Shown here in pieces: positions 36,215 to 46,826 of a stretch of DNA of 64,000 nt (position 1 is its first letter; the number at the start of each line of letters is the position of its first letter). The stretch spans positions 1-64,000 of the forward strand of contig JARGXX010000012.1 in NCBI GenBank assembly GCA_030374765.1, given 5' to 3'. A program made the position numbers and the translations under genes. Below the pieces are notes generated by a model that ran no database searches, was not told where the DNA came from, and was given only the letters and a program-made list of their open reading frames with translations. This DNA is from Agarophyton chilense (lineage: Eukaryota > Rhodophyta > Florideophyceae > Gracilariales > Gracilariaceae).

Positions 36215-36724
36215 ACTTCGGATACTCCCGAACCTGGGCCCGCTCTCTCAAGGGCCCAGTCAACGAACTCTTACAGAGTTACTCCCCCACCGGAGGTAAT
36301 CAAGCCTCCTGGCTCTCCGCCTCAGGAGGGGGAGGAGGACTTAGTTCCTTCGCAGGACGATGTTTCGGCGTCAGCCAGTCGCCCTAACAGGGAATCTAGT
36401 TCTCACAGTGAGACGGCGAGCCCGACCGAGCCGGCTACAGAGAAGTCACAACCACAGCGTATGGGTAGCGAAATCACCGCCGACCCAGCCGAGCACGACG
36501 TCAGAAAAGATGACGAAAACCCGCCTAGGGAGAGTCGTGTGGAGAACTCCGCACCCGGAACGCCTACAGAGCCGACGATCACCCGCCGCCGCGGAAGAGA
36601 CACTGAGGTGTCGCACACTCAAACCCCGCTTTCTCGGGAACGAGCTGTGTCAGCGGACCCGCACGGGGAAGATCTCGACGACGAGGTTGACCAAATTTGG
36701 CTCTCCGTTATGGAATCGGAATAG
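36215..36724 (+). other. Open in-frame extension after Gag stop
   Basis: After the gag TAA (36212-36214) the same frame stays open for about 169 codons and ends at TAG 36722. It encodes a Pro/Glu/Ser/Arg-rich disordered peptide (for example PEPGPALSRAQS, RRRGRDTEVSH, DEVDQIWLSVMESE). This could be the C-terminal part of an originally longer Gag cut by one nonsense codon, or a read-through extension. No protease motif is present. Confidence 0.5.
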
Positions 36725-37324
36725 GAACTCCTATGGAGACACTGGAACCCTCAGGAATGGGAAAGAAATGAGTGAGACCCGTCGGAAACAGCTCAGGAGA
36801 GTGCTAGCGCGTGCGTAAAGCGCCACCCCATATCCGCTTGCGGAGTGGCAACCGGCGCCCGCGCATTTATGTGGCCCACGTCGAATGGCACCGAGCCTAT
36901 CAAAAGGCTCTGACGACCAACCGTCGCGCAACCCGCCTCACTGAGCCAATCAAAAGGCTCTGACGACCAACCGTCGCGCAAACCGCCTCCGTCGCACGGC
37001 GCGTTGCACCAGAGCAACCTTCGTCCCCGTAGCTCGGGTTGACGTTGAAGTCTTACCCCCCTGAGATTGGAGACGCTACCGCGTCGCGGTTTCTCAACCG
37101 TCACGGAATCTAAGAACACTGTTGTTATCGGAAAGAGTTCAGCTTTAAGAAGAACCCAAAACTGGGCCGTTTTGACTCCGTAGACGGAAGTTACAACGTA
37201 GCCCACAGGCCACTCGGCGCCGTTTGGACGAAGTGCTGAGACCCGCTCGCAACACGGAAAAGAACCCACCGGGGTGTGTCTAGACCCTACGTTGACATCC
37301 TCAAGGGAACTGGAGCGTTCCAAG
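36725..37324. other. Rearranged junction where pol is missing in element 2a
   Basis: A ~600-bp stretch with frames broken on both strands. It contains a 50-bp tandem duplication (copies start about 36892 and 36942; shared ATCAAAAGGCTCTGACGACC). It also holds a 35-nt block (36831-36865) that repeats, with one mismatch, part of the antisense frame at 38091-38125. This looks like scarred joining after loss of protease-RT-integrase. Confidence 0.6.
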
Positions 37325-37564
37325 ATGGAAGAGAAGCCCGAACAGGGAAAAGTGTACCCGCAGGAATTCGTTATCGATCGCATCGTGCGTCACATCTACA
37401 CCGCCGAGGGAGAAGTCCGCTACCAAGTCCGATGGTACGGATTCTCGCCTGATGAGGATACAGTGGAACCCAATGAGCACCTTCCGAGGTCTAAGGTTTT
37501 ATCCTATCACCGACGCGCTCGGGTAACCTTGCCTCCAAATCTGGATCGTGCCCAAGTCGGGTAA
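37325..37564 (+). CDS. Chromodomain peptide of element 2a (integrase C-terminal end)
   Basis: 79 residues from an internal ATG (the frame is open from 37274 but without an ATG there). It is a chromodomain: FVIDRIVRHIYTAEGEVRYQ, then VRWYGFSPDEDTVEPNEHL and a basic tail. In chromoviruses this module sits at the integrase C-terminus and targets insertion to marked chromatin (family knowledge). Here it is detached from any integrase core. Element 2b has the same peptide with one residue changed (Ala to Pro). Confidence 0.8.
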   Translation: MEEKPEQGKVYPQEFVIDRIVRHIYTAEGEVRYQVRWYGFSPDEDTVEPNEHLPRSKVLSYHRRARVTLPPNLDRAQVG

Positions 37565-37735
37565 GCCACCACGGGAACTGGTGTGGATGCGACCTCGAAG
37601 TGAGGAAGATGTTGGACCTCTGAAGAGGAATTGAGGAGAGTATCCCGAAGAACATGTATTGAGAGGAAATGTTTGCTGGCCCTCGGCCTAGCGCCGTTAA
37701 CCGGGGAACACAGCACCGGTTATCGGGACAGTTTA

Positions 37736-37881
37736 TGATGAAAAAAAGGAAAAGAAGACCCACGAAGTGGAGAAGAAGATTAAGAAGAAGATTGGACCCT
37801 AGGAAGGGCAGAAGATGAAGAAGATCCTAAGAAGGAATGAAGAAGATGAAGAAGATCCTAGGAAGGAAGAAGAAAAGAAGT
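37736..37881. repeat. GAAGAT/AAG-rich purine tract of element 2a
   Basis: A ~145-bp purine-rich stretch of GAAGAAGAT and AAGAAG repeats between the chromodomain stop and the 3' end of the antisense frame. It is present in the mirrored position of element 2b (about 63160-63305, pyrimidine-rich on the plus strand). It sits exactly where the sense and antisense frames converge. Confidence 0.75.
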
Positions 37882-37947
37882 TATGCAAATATCAGAAGTT
37901 TACTATTGTCGCCAAGCTATGGACTCTACAATTGCCCGAAGGCGGAA

Positions 37948-38845
37948 CTACGGAAAGCCCTCGGAGGAACCCGCCCCACCGTTGGGATTCTGACCCTGAT
38001 GATACGCCGAGACGAAAGCCAACATCTGGCTCACATCCGTCATACCCGGGGGAATCGGAATGCCTGCGTTCACGAGGCCTTGTTGCACACTATCCGCTTG
38101 CGGAGTGGCAACCGGCGCCTGCGCAAGGGTGTTCACACCCCACCCGGGGGGAGCAGATGGACCGCCACTGGATGCATTCGCCGCCGCAGCTGAGGTCGTT
38201 CCCACTGGTTGACAGGGTGCAGATGGCTCCACAGGGAGTACTCCACTAGGAGCTGGCACTTCGTTATCCAACGCTGGATCGTCCAGGTCTACTGGAGGCT
38301 CGTACTCGTAATCGTCGGTAAAAATGAACCCCGTCGGGTGTCCCACCGGCATCGGTCGAGGCGAGTCAATCAGCGCCCGTGCTTGCGCCGCGCTGATGCG
38401 AACCCCTTCGAAGGGATTGTAATAGACCCAGTTACCGGAGCCCGGATCGTACCGGCCAGGAGACTTGTCTCGCGCGGATCCTTCCCCTGCGGGTTGATTT
38501 GCCACTGGAACTCGACCCCATTGGGTGTTGTCGATCACGTCCAAGATTGGATACAGGTCCTGCACGTTGCTGGACGAACCCAACGCTGGGACAAGGTCGA
38601 TCTGACGCATGATGGTCCGTAGCATCGGAGAAATCTCCACCCTGCTGGGGAGCTTCGTTGTCCGCCGGCGCGGAGGCCGATGGCCCCGAGAGTGGGTTGA
38701 TGACGTACGGGTTCATTCCCTTGAGAGGGCTAGTCGAAACCGCTGCTGCGAGAAGTTGCGTATCGCCGAAAGTCGGAGGAGTAGAAGAAAGTTGTACCGA
38801 TGTGCCGGTTTTGTGGCGATCCTCAGAAGTTGTGAAGGACCCCAT
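37948..38845 (-). pseudogene. Antisense frame of element 2a, with a 959-bp deletion
   Basis: On the strand opposite gag. The start (ATG at 38845, MGSFTTSEDRHK...) and the C-terminal third (37948-38640) match the two ends of the antisense frame of element 2b (61237-63093). The middle 959 bp are gone: the two parts join at a 5-bp CTCCG microhomology near 38628-38632, which also shifts the frame. The C-terminal part is Pro/Ala/Gly-rich, with NWVYYNPFEGVRI and YEYEPPVDLDDP. Function unknown. Confidence 0.75.
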
Positions 38846-38911
38846 TGGGAGAAATATGTATAGTGATCGGAAAGTTAGACACCCGCAGCTCGGAATGTTC
38901 TTCCTCGTCTT

Positions 38912-38924
38912 AAGGAGGGGGAAA
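38912..38924 (+). promoter_or_regulatory. Polypurine tract of element 2a
   Basis: AAGGAGGGGGAAA lies immediately before the TG of the 3' LTR, the position needed to prime plus-strand DNA synthesis. Confidence 0.85.
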
Positions 38925-39837
38925 TGTAGAGCAACGCCCAGTCAGGGGATACTTGAAGATGCAACTCATAGAATGAGGATTGAACCCTCCGAGGGTTATG
39001 ATTATGATCCCCTCTAAGGTGTGCTGAGGTGGCACTGTTTTCTGGTTATATTTCGCCTATAAGGGAAAATTCGGATGGCCCATGGTTGGATTGGCCCCGT
39101 GATACACGTGGCTTAATTTTGGCACCGATTTTCGGATATTTGTAGAACGTTGGACTTTTGGGCCCTGGCAGTGGGATCTCCACGTGTATGGCCCTGAGCA
39201 GGTGTGCACTACTGTAGAGTTTAGTTAGTGGGCCCTACTTAGGGAGGCGAGATCTGACAGTCCGAGCTCAAAGTAAAGGGTAACCAAGGTTGGTCTTCGA
39301 TACCTTTAGAGGTTCTTCGTCGCCATCGTTTCGGCCTTACAACCCGGAACGGGCTCTGGTTAGCAACGCCTGCGTAGGGACACGACTCCACTTGGAGAGT
39401 GCCCACGTTTGGGTTCCGTGCAACCACCCCCTTGGGACCGCTCAGACGACCTGCGTGCACGATACCCCGTGGGGGTTCTGCTTACTTGTTGCGTGCTTTT
39501 TGTGTTTCCTTTCGAGGACAGGTTTTCGCTCCTGTATTGGGTTTCTTTTGTTGTTTCGCCCCTTTTCTGGTTCTCGGGTCCGGTGCCTGTTAGTGCCCGA
39601 CCCTCGCCCCGTTTTTCCTGTTCGCCGGATTTTCCCCCATTCTTTGGGATACCCATACCCATTCCCGATCCAACGGGTTCTACCCCTCACCTCCGTCGGT
39701 ACTGCCGGAATCCCCCGTGGGAGTTACACCCCACACTACGGGTGGAACGGAGGGCTCTGTCTCTGAGTCTGCCTCCCCCAGGGAGCAAGGCTCCGAACAC
39801 CTTGAGAGCACTTCCCGTCGCCGGGTTTTGCTCCACA
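38925..39837 (+). repeat. 3' LTR of element 2a (913 bp)
   Basis: Matches the 5' LTR end to end, plus a private ~15-bp change after GCACTGTTTTCTG (near 39040). Private substitutions cluster in its 3' half, where the other two LTRs agree with each other. The following five bases are GTTTC, not AATAT. Confidence 0.92.
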
Positions 39838-39848
39838 GTTTCTAGATT

Positions 39849-40196
39849 TCAATTCTCCAGAGCCGTGTGCTCTCTTCTTAACGTCTGTAATGACCATTTT
39901 AACAAGTTGACTTGACCTTCCGTCTCCTCCAGACGGAACTTAGGCGTCGCAGATTCCGCACGGAGTTGCTGTAATTCAACTCGAAAGGCTGCACCTTTCG
40001 TGATATAACGTTTAGATGAGGTAGTAGCCTCGAGAGCGATTGTCGTCGGAATCTCCGAAGGTGCAACTGCACTTCCTGTCGATTTCGACTTCTTCTTCGC
40101 CTGACGATAAAGGCGGTTGCCGGCCTCTATAGAGGTGGCTAAGCAGGGTGCCGCGGACTCACTTCTATACGAATCCGGTCGGCTTCTTGTCTGCAT
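39849..40196 (-). CDS. Short coiled-coil protein ending at the LTR, possibly truncated
   Basis: 115 residues from an ATG in good context (GCCATGC). The N-terminus is Arg/Ser-rich, the middle has AKKKSKSTGS, and the C-terminal half is a predicted coiled coil (LQQLRAESATPKFRLEETEG). The stop lies 12 bp from the LTR end, so the original gene may have continued across the insertion or inversion point. I do not recognise the family. Confidence 0.4.
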   Translation of the reverse strand: MQTRSRPDSYRSESAAPCLATSIEAGNRLYRQAKKKSKSTGSAVAPSEIPTTIALEATTSSKRYITKGAAFRVELQQLRAESATPKFRLEETEGQVNLLKWSLQTLRREHTALEN

Positions 40197-43112
40197 GGCG
40201 GCAAAATATCACTGGCAATTCAGATAACAAATGCGGACGACGCAAGCACAATTTCTCAATGAAAAAAACATATATCGCGATCAATACAACCAATATCGAC
40301 AAAGATAGAAACTTCTAGCAAATAGAACCAACAAACAGTGAAGATTCACAACTAATATTCGGGTTGACCGACGAACGTTGCGAACGGTTAGATACGGTTC
40401 CAAATGTCTTCTGACAATGTAGATTCCATGATGACGGTTCAAGCTTCAGTTCATTGATCTCAGTACAACGCACGGAGATACAACGAGGATCATTCGAATG
40501 TGCGAGAAACGATATTTCCGGTCCAAGCGACCAATATTCTATACACATGTGTACTTCTCTCTAAATATGGAGACCAATTTATGTGGTATTTCACTGAAGA
40601 CTGTAGAGGTCTCGGTGCAGTGGATATCCACAGAAATAACCGCGAAGAGCGGGTGTCGCCTTGCGAGCGACGGTTCTTAGATAAGAAGAGTGTGCGAAAA
40701 GCAGCCAGGTGTGCCTGAACAATGGGGGAAATACGTGTAGTCACGAGGCGGATGTCCAGATGCGGTGGTACGTAATGCACACGAGATCGGCTCGACAACC
40801 CTTGTGACGACACAAATAACCAGATAACAGTAGAGAAAACAACATGCACACACACAGAAAGCTGTAGAAAACGGGCGGTAAACGCTCAACAGTAGAGGTT
40901 ATCCTCGGAACAAGAGCTTTAGCTCAGAATGGTTAAGAACTGATACTATAGGTGCCCCTTTGTGGTAAACCACTTTAGGATTTCTAGGACTCACCAAGAT
41001 GGTGTTTTAGTTCGATTGTTGGTTGTTGGTTGGGCTTTGCCGTCCTCACCTGGGGTTTGCGCCATTTAATGTGCCAAGAGGCAAAGCAAGTACAGTACAG
41101 TAAGGCATGCACGTGGCGTACCACAACATAATTATCTAAATAATACCAAATAAAATATTTGGTGATTGCATCTTACTTGGTACACTAAATACAGTACTTT
41201 CTCATTACATTTCTCCTGTCCCAATCTTTCCATGAAGTAGTTCTTCTCATATCTTCTCTAAATCGAGTATAGCCTAAGCAATAGCTTATGAATGCCGTAT
41301 CGCCACTTCTCAGTATTTCGATCACTCGAACTCAGGTGCATCCAGAATGCTACAGATAAAGGTTCATCGTTTTGTTGCTGTATCCTTACCGGATTCAAGC
41401 AGAGCTTATGAAGAAGAGGCAATGAACAACGCCAAACGGAGAAGTAATATTGAGGCGGTCAACGATAAGAAAATCCAACTAGAGGCGGCAATTGATGATT
41501 AAACCATAAAAAGTCGCTCGAATGGGCCGTTTGTCAGTAAAAGGGACTCAAATGGGCAAGATATGAGTAGGAGAGGTTCTAAAGAACAGCCGTGTCTCGG
41601 ATAGTGTGGTAGAGAAAAAGAAACTACAAGCGTCAGAATTTATACCTTAAGAGAGTAGAAACTGCGATGGAGGTAGCAGCAGCGATGGAATAATTGTTAT
41701 TGACGATAATATTGCCCAATGACAGAACATGGTAACGAATACAAGCGCTATTGATTTCAGCACGACAACACTGAGGCACGTTAATTCCGTATGCCATACT
41801 TGTGTTTTTTCAGTTCTTGTAGCAAAGCCTTAAAAGCCGTTTGCTACAGTTATAAAAAGTCGGAAGCAAAAATGAAAATGTAAACAGCGATAAACATATT
41901 ATTTTAAACTTTGTAATTGCTAGTTATTAGTGCCGATTAATAGCGGTTTTTTTGCCTTTTTCCGTATATTGTAGTTTGTATACGACCGATGGATTCTTGT
42001 AACGTAAATTAGACACTTTTGGGCCACTTTTTGTTTGTTTCTAATCAGTAAATAAAAACAATCTACAAACCCTGCATAACTGGAACATATTTCCAACAAT
42101 TTTTCTTTGATGGCCTAAAAATTTGAATTATGAAGGACTAGATCATTGAAAGAGATAATTCTTTTTGAATTGTTTTTTTAAGACCGTTCGAGGCAAAAAA
42201 TATTTGGTTACTGTTTTCTTTGCGAGTGTTTAAGTTTTCATCACCAAGATTTTATCTTTTTAAAAGAAAATTATTAAAGCTCTAATTGACTAGATTCCTG
42301 AGGCTTTATGTCAACGATAAAGATGAATGGTTTTTAATTTTGTTTTCTTTCTTCTGCTCTAAATTTGAAAATTCTTTTCTTGTATGAATTTCAGTTACTT
42401 TTTAAGAAAATGTTTGGCCTCATATCCATTTTCCGGGCGTGTACACTAGAACCCCAAAATGAAGGGTTAACCGTGTCTACAATTTTTTAGCCAAAGCTCT
42501 TAGACATGGTGTACTGAAAGACAAAAACGTCCACGTCAGCTGTATAAAACCAGATCTGAGATCTAATGACAACTGGCTAACTATGGCACACTCAAATGTA
42601 GTGAGACATATATCGCTCATAAAATTCTGGCATTAGAGATATGATGTGCAGGGCTGGTGAATAGTTGAGGATAACTAAGACTCGATTCGAAGTCTCAATT
42701 TGTAATCACCCTGTAACCAGTGTGATTTCAAAGAACTGCTGAGTAATCACACTGCAACGAGTGCCATTATCAAGGACGGCTGGGTATCCAATCACACTCG
42801 TCGCAGAGCGATAAATCGCTACAGTGACATCTCGTGCACACGTGTTTCGTTTTGCGAGCTCTTAATTCGTCAATTGAGTATGAACTAGAGAGCTCTAAAA
42901 CGCTGCAGTTCCTTTGTAACAGCAGTCACTGCGTTCAGGTCGACACGTTTCGAGGTCGTGCAACCGCAATCGATTTGTTGCACGGCGTGTACACCACGCT
43001 CTGCGCATCTAAGGCGCCCCGCCTCTACTCCCCCACTCTCCACGTCTTAGCCCCATCCACATCGCCTCAAGCTACGACCCGAAACAGCTGTTGACATTAC
43101 TCACCAAGCAGT
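40197..43112. other. Long non-coding, AT-rich region
   Basis: No convincing gene in 2.9 kb. Positions about 41800-42420 are strongly AT-rich with poly-A and poly-T runs. An A-box-like tRNA half (TTTAGCTCAGAATGGTTAAG) occurs at about 40917-40937, with only a weak B-box-like string (AGTTCGATTG) some 70 bp later. A GTG-led 86-codon frame at 42834 lacks any supporting feature. Confidence 0.5.
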
Positions 43113-44132
43113 ATGAAGTCCAAAGGACTCACACAGAAGGAAGACGAAGCGAATGCCTCAGTTCCATTCTTTTCACGCCTCGGCCACGTTTGGCGACAGC
43201 GTTGCCCGCATTCTACTAATCCAGAAGCAACTGAAAACAGTCCCCAACCTACAGTGACCCCTGTTGCGGAGACACCGACTACGGAAACCCCTGTTGCAGA
43301 GATATCTGTTGCGGAGACCCCTGTCGTGGAGACACCTATTGCAGAAACCCCTGCAGAAACCCCTATAGAGACCCTTGCGGAAACCCCTGCGGAAACCCCT
43401 GCGGAAACCCCTGCAGAGACCCCTTCAGAGATCGTTCAGGACACCCCTACGGAGACCCAAGCAGGGGCTCTTGCGTCTGAACATCAGCAAGTCGCTCCAA
43501 ACGCCCCACGTACAGTTCTAGTGTGCGATGATCCGAAGGAAATCGAACAGCTCGCTCACACGTTAGCCTCGGCGTTCGAGGACGACCCGCTCATAAAATT
43601 CTATCAAGGCCCTCACGCCAAACACCCATACGAGAAGAGCCTCATCTTCAACCGAATGGTACTTCGTTCAGAGCTCTCACGCCCAAAAGGCCAGACCACG
43701 ATCCATGTCACAGATGACAAGAGTTGCGTTGCAGTCTGGCATCATGCGGGATACTGGAAGATATCCGGATTCTACTTGGCGAAATTCGTGGTCGCTCTCT
43801 TTCGTACCTTTGGATTCCGCGGGCTCTGGATGTCATCTTTCATGAGGGAAGTCGAAGACGCACATCCAAAGGAGCCTCACATGCATCTTTTCTTAATGGG
43901 AACGCACAAGGACCATCAAGGAAAGGGACTCGGTTCTGCTGTGATATCGAAGATGTTGAAGTATTGTGACCTCGAACGTCTTCCTGCATACCTTGAGTCA
44001 TCCAATCAACTGAACCTCCCGTTTTACAGAAAGCATGGATTTCAAATGGTTCAACAAATTCATAGTCCTCGCGCTGATTGTCCCCCTATTTACACCATGT
44101 GGCGAGAGCCGCAACCAATTCAAAGCCAGTAA
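43113..44132 (+). CDS. GNAT-family N-acetyltransferase with Pro/Thr/Glu repeat N-terminus
   Basis: 339 residues from an ATG. Residues about 45-125 are a low-complexity series of ETP/AETP repeats encoded by an imperfect short tandem repeat (about 43260-43445). Residues about 135-330 are a GNAT fold: FEDDPLIKFY near the start, and the acetyl-CoA-binding pyrophosphate loop in HLFLMGTHKDHQGKGLGS (Q-x2-G-x-G). ESSNQLNLPFYRKHGF is typical of motif B. It would transfer acetyl from acetyl-CoA to an amine; the substrate cannot be told. The frame is intact and it is one of the best candidates for an expressed cellular gene here. Confidence 0.85.
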   Translation: MKSKGLTQKEDEANASVPFFSRLGHVWRQRCPHSTNPEATENSPQPTVTPVAETPTTETPVAEISVAETPVVETPIAETPAETPIETLAETPAETPAETPAETPSEIVQDTPTETQAGALASEHQQVAPNAPRTVLVCDDPKEIEQLAHTLASAFEDDPLIKFYQGPHAKHPYEKSLIFNRMVLRSELSRPKGQTTIHVTDDKSCVAVWHHAGYWKISGFYLAKFVVALFRTFGFRGLWMSSFMREVEDAHPKEPHMHLFLMGTHKDHQGKGLGSAVISKMLKYCDLERLPAYLESSNQLNLPFYRKHGFQMVQQIHSPRADCPPIYTMWREPQPIQSQ

Positions 44133-44707
44133 CACTACGCGAGAACATTTCGTCTCTGCCGCAAGATCCGCGGCTTCTGCCTATCTTCAAATTCTCTGTC
44201 AGTATTAACTTTTTTTCGGCATTACTTGTGGTATTAGAGCGACGGCTGTACTGTTTGCGGTCAGAGTCACGAGCAGAGCCCTTCTCAGTGAACGCATTTG
44301 GGCCTGATTAGCAGTTGATGTTCTTATCCCGACCGGCAGTACGCTCATGAATATAAAATAAAGAACTCCTGCGGACACTCCCGTGTGAATGAGGTTGGGT
44401 TAGCATCAACACAGTTCCCTGCCCAATCTATGAATTCAATCTTGCGTTTTCTCTGATTGCCACGTCGCATTGACAAGCTCGGCATTGTTGACACCACCTG
44501 AATTCCCCCGCGATGGTTTTAGGTTTTACGAAAGGTGGGTTTCAAAGCCGACAGTTCATAAATTCGGCACCCTCCTCTTCCCAAAGATCATTGTTCACTC
44601 GCAAAAGAAATACATATAAGCTCCAAACGTCAGTTTCGTTTCTTAAAGGTGTGGTGCTATAAAGCCGTAACAGAGCTCCTACGGAGTTGTGAATCTCTCA
44701 GCTCGCA
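44133..44707. other. Intergenic, between GNAT and malectin-like genes
   Basis: 575 bp without an ORF or repeat I recognise. It should contain the 3' end of the GNAT transcript and the promoter of the malectin-like gene. Confidence 0.4.
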
Positions 44708-45250
44708 ATGCTCAGGATGAACACTTCCGTTTTCATCACTTTCTTCTTCGCTCTGGTATCGAGTGTTCGATGTCAATCTCTACGCCTAAATGTGGGCGGA
44801 CCGGACTTGCCCGAGATAAATTTCTTGCAAGACCCTTCAGCAAATCTTTTGTCTTCCGCAACGGCCATCGTTGGTCTACCGGCAAACTTTGTTACTTTGA
44901 ACTCATCGTGGGCTCCGATATACTCAACCTATCGCTATGCATTCGGAGGCAACCTCGCCTATCGGTTCAATTTGATTGAGGGAAATTATTCTATCTCTCT
45001 GGCTTTTGCGGAAACATACTCTCCGTCGTTCTTCATCGGCGCGCGGCAGTTCGACGTCGTGATCAACGGAGCGGTGTATTTCGAACGCTTGGATGTATTT
45101 TCCACGGTGGGAGCCAACAGTCCCTTATACCTCCGCGTAGATAATGTAGCGACTATCGGAGGTAAACTCACTGTTTTGGTTAGACGAATTGAAGGCCGAC
45201 AGAATCCGTTCTTGAGCGCAATGGTCATTCAGCCTATGGGTGTCCGATGA
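44708..45250 (+). CDS. Secreted malectin-like carbohydrate-binding protein
   Basis: 180 residues from an ATG. Residues 1-22 form a signal peptide (hydrophobic VFITFFFALVSS, cleavage likely after VRC). The rest is one malectin-like beta-sandwich: RLNVGG at the start, YRFNLIEGNYSISLAFAET, ARQFDVVINGAVYFERLDV, then a GGKLTVLVRR strand and a NPFLSAMVIQ end. Malectin domains bind di- or oligosaccharides in the ER or outside the cell. There is no transmembrane segment or kinase, so a small soluble secreted lectin is likely. The frame is intact. Confidence 0.82.
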   Translation: MLRMNTSVFITFFFALVSSVRCQSLRLNVGGPDLPEINFLQDPSANLLSSATAIVGLPANFVTLNSSWAPIYSTYRYAFGGNLAYRFNLIEGNYSISLAFAETYSPSFFIGARQFDVVINGAVYFERLDVFSTVGANSPLYLRVDNVATIGGKLTVLVRRIEGRQNPFLSAMVIQPMGVR

Positions 45251-46826
45251 TGTGTGCTGGCGCTATGTGCGCGAGTGTAGGGTGTGAGCTTGGCGTTGAC
45301 AGATAATAAGAGCCTGGCCCGTTCTTGGCAAGCGTACACCGTGAATGGGTATGTGGCAGCATGTAATTGGTTCATGATAAATTCTTAATTTTCGGTAGAA
45401 AGTGCCATTTATTTTCTTGAATGTAACCCCACGAAGTCCTTATGTAATGCAAAAACGGGTTTGTCACGTCCCTCTCTGGCTAACTACAGTCCAGTCACTA
45501 GTCCGACCAGAGAGTGCCGCATGGTCCACTTCGCCGGAGAAGCATAGTTAAGCACACTCATTGTTCTTGTTCATTGCCTTTCCGAGATGTGACAGACACT
45601 GCATCCTACATAATGCGTTATTTTTCCTACCGTGTTATTGGTAGCATGACTAGTTATGAGCTTCCATCTCTTTTAGAAGCTTCGTGCGCTTCTGCAGTTG
45701 TTGAAACTTCACAAGCTCTTTATCGTACTATTTCACTACAATCATGTGCTTCAAGACTACAATGCATCCATTCCTTGGAGTAATCTCCTCTTTCAACCTG
45801 AAAGGTTCTCCAGTATACTTAACTAGCTTTTGATCTTATTGCGGTTCGTCACATACCGCAAAACATGAGCAGCAACCCAAACTGCTTCCTGTAGGACTGT
45901 TCTCCCCCCTCTTGAATCTCTAAGAATTCTTGATTTTGATAAAGTAGATCTTGACCGCTTGTGAGTGTACTGGAGCCTCTTAAGCAGTGCATGAACTACG
46001 ACTGATCAACTGTCCGTAGAAACAAAAAATGCAATACAGATCGCAAAAAGATTTTGGAGCGCGGATTGTGGCAGATGTTTTCCTTACAGGTGTCTCTCGT
46101 TCATTTTGGGCCGCCAAGAAAGGAGAAATGAAAGAATTGGTGTAATGAAAAAAAGAAATCAACTATATTTCGATGAAGACATGTATATGCAAGAGTAAAC
46201 CTTGTGGTTCGAATGAATCTGGGAGCTTCCGGACAAACCTTTTGAAAGTTTCGGCTCAGCCCACTCTTATATACTTTATAATGTCCGTATGGGGACACCT
46301 TTGTTGCCTGAAGTAATAATCTAGATATTACGTATCATCTACAGTCTATCACCCGTCTATTTTGTAGAAGGCCAAGTAAGGTTTAACACTCTCTGAGATT
46401 TTGTCATTATCTCTGACACTCCAGATACTCCAAAAAGTGCTTACTAAAAAAAAGAATTTCTGGTAATGAGCAGTGTAGGTATTCGTCACCTATGACGATC
46501 AGTGAGACAAAAATGAAAATAGATACCAAGAGACGAATGTCAACAAAATACTTGGCACCGGTATTCATTAAATGAGTTTGCCTGACTTTCGGGTTTGCTT
46601 TAGGATGATCTGCAGTGCCGCCATGCTCTTTGAAAGGCTACAGGTAACTGAAATGAACGAATTGAGCTGGACGCTGTTGCGTATAATGATGAATGTATCG
46701 GTGTCATTAAGAAGATGGAAACACAAGTCTGAGATAAAACTCTCCTTGAACAGCTATCTGATCTGTTATTAGAAATAAAAGTTCACGACTGTCTCATTCC
46801 GCATTATTTCCGGCTTCTCCGATTTT
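45251..46826. other. Intergenic region
   Basis: About 1.6 kb between convergent genes (malectin-like on plus, nuclease on minus). Only short frames without recognisable features (for example 45514-45783 and 46572-46772) are present; I see no RNA gene or repeat. Confidence 0.4.

Larger units (their letters stand above)
33059..39837 (+). mobile_element. Element 2a: LTR retrotransposon lacking protease, RT and integrase core
   Basis: Bounded by two LTRs (33059-33956, 38925-39837) that begin TG and end CA, with a PBS after the first and a polypurine tract before the second. Inside are gag, an in-frame linker, a chromodomain peptide and an antisense frame remnant. There is no room for protease-RT-RNase H-integrase: the gag region and chromodomain are about 0.6 kb apart. 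It is therefore non-autonomous. The 5-bp flanks differ (AATAT left, GTTTC right), so it is not a simple intact insertion. Confidence 0.88.

Noticed and set aside
37815..38249. Lys/Glu-rich plus-strand frames in element 2a
   Set aside because: They arise from the GAAGAT purine tract and then run opposite the antisense frame; shadow frames.
42834..43094. 86-codon frame upstream of the GNAT gene
   Set aside because: Starts at GTG, has no domain and ends just before the real ATG; probably 5' leader sequence.
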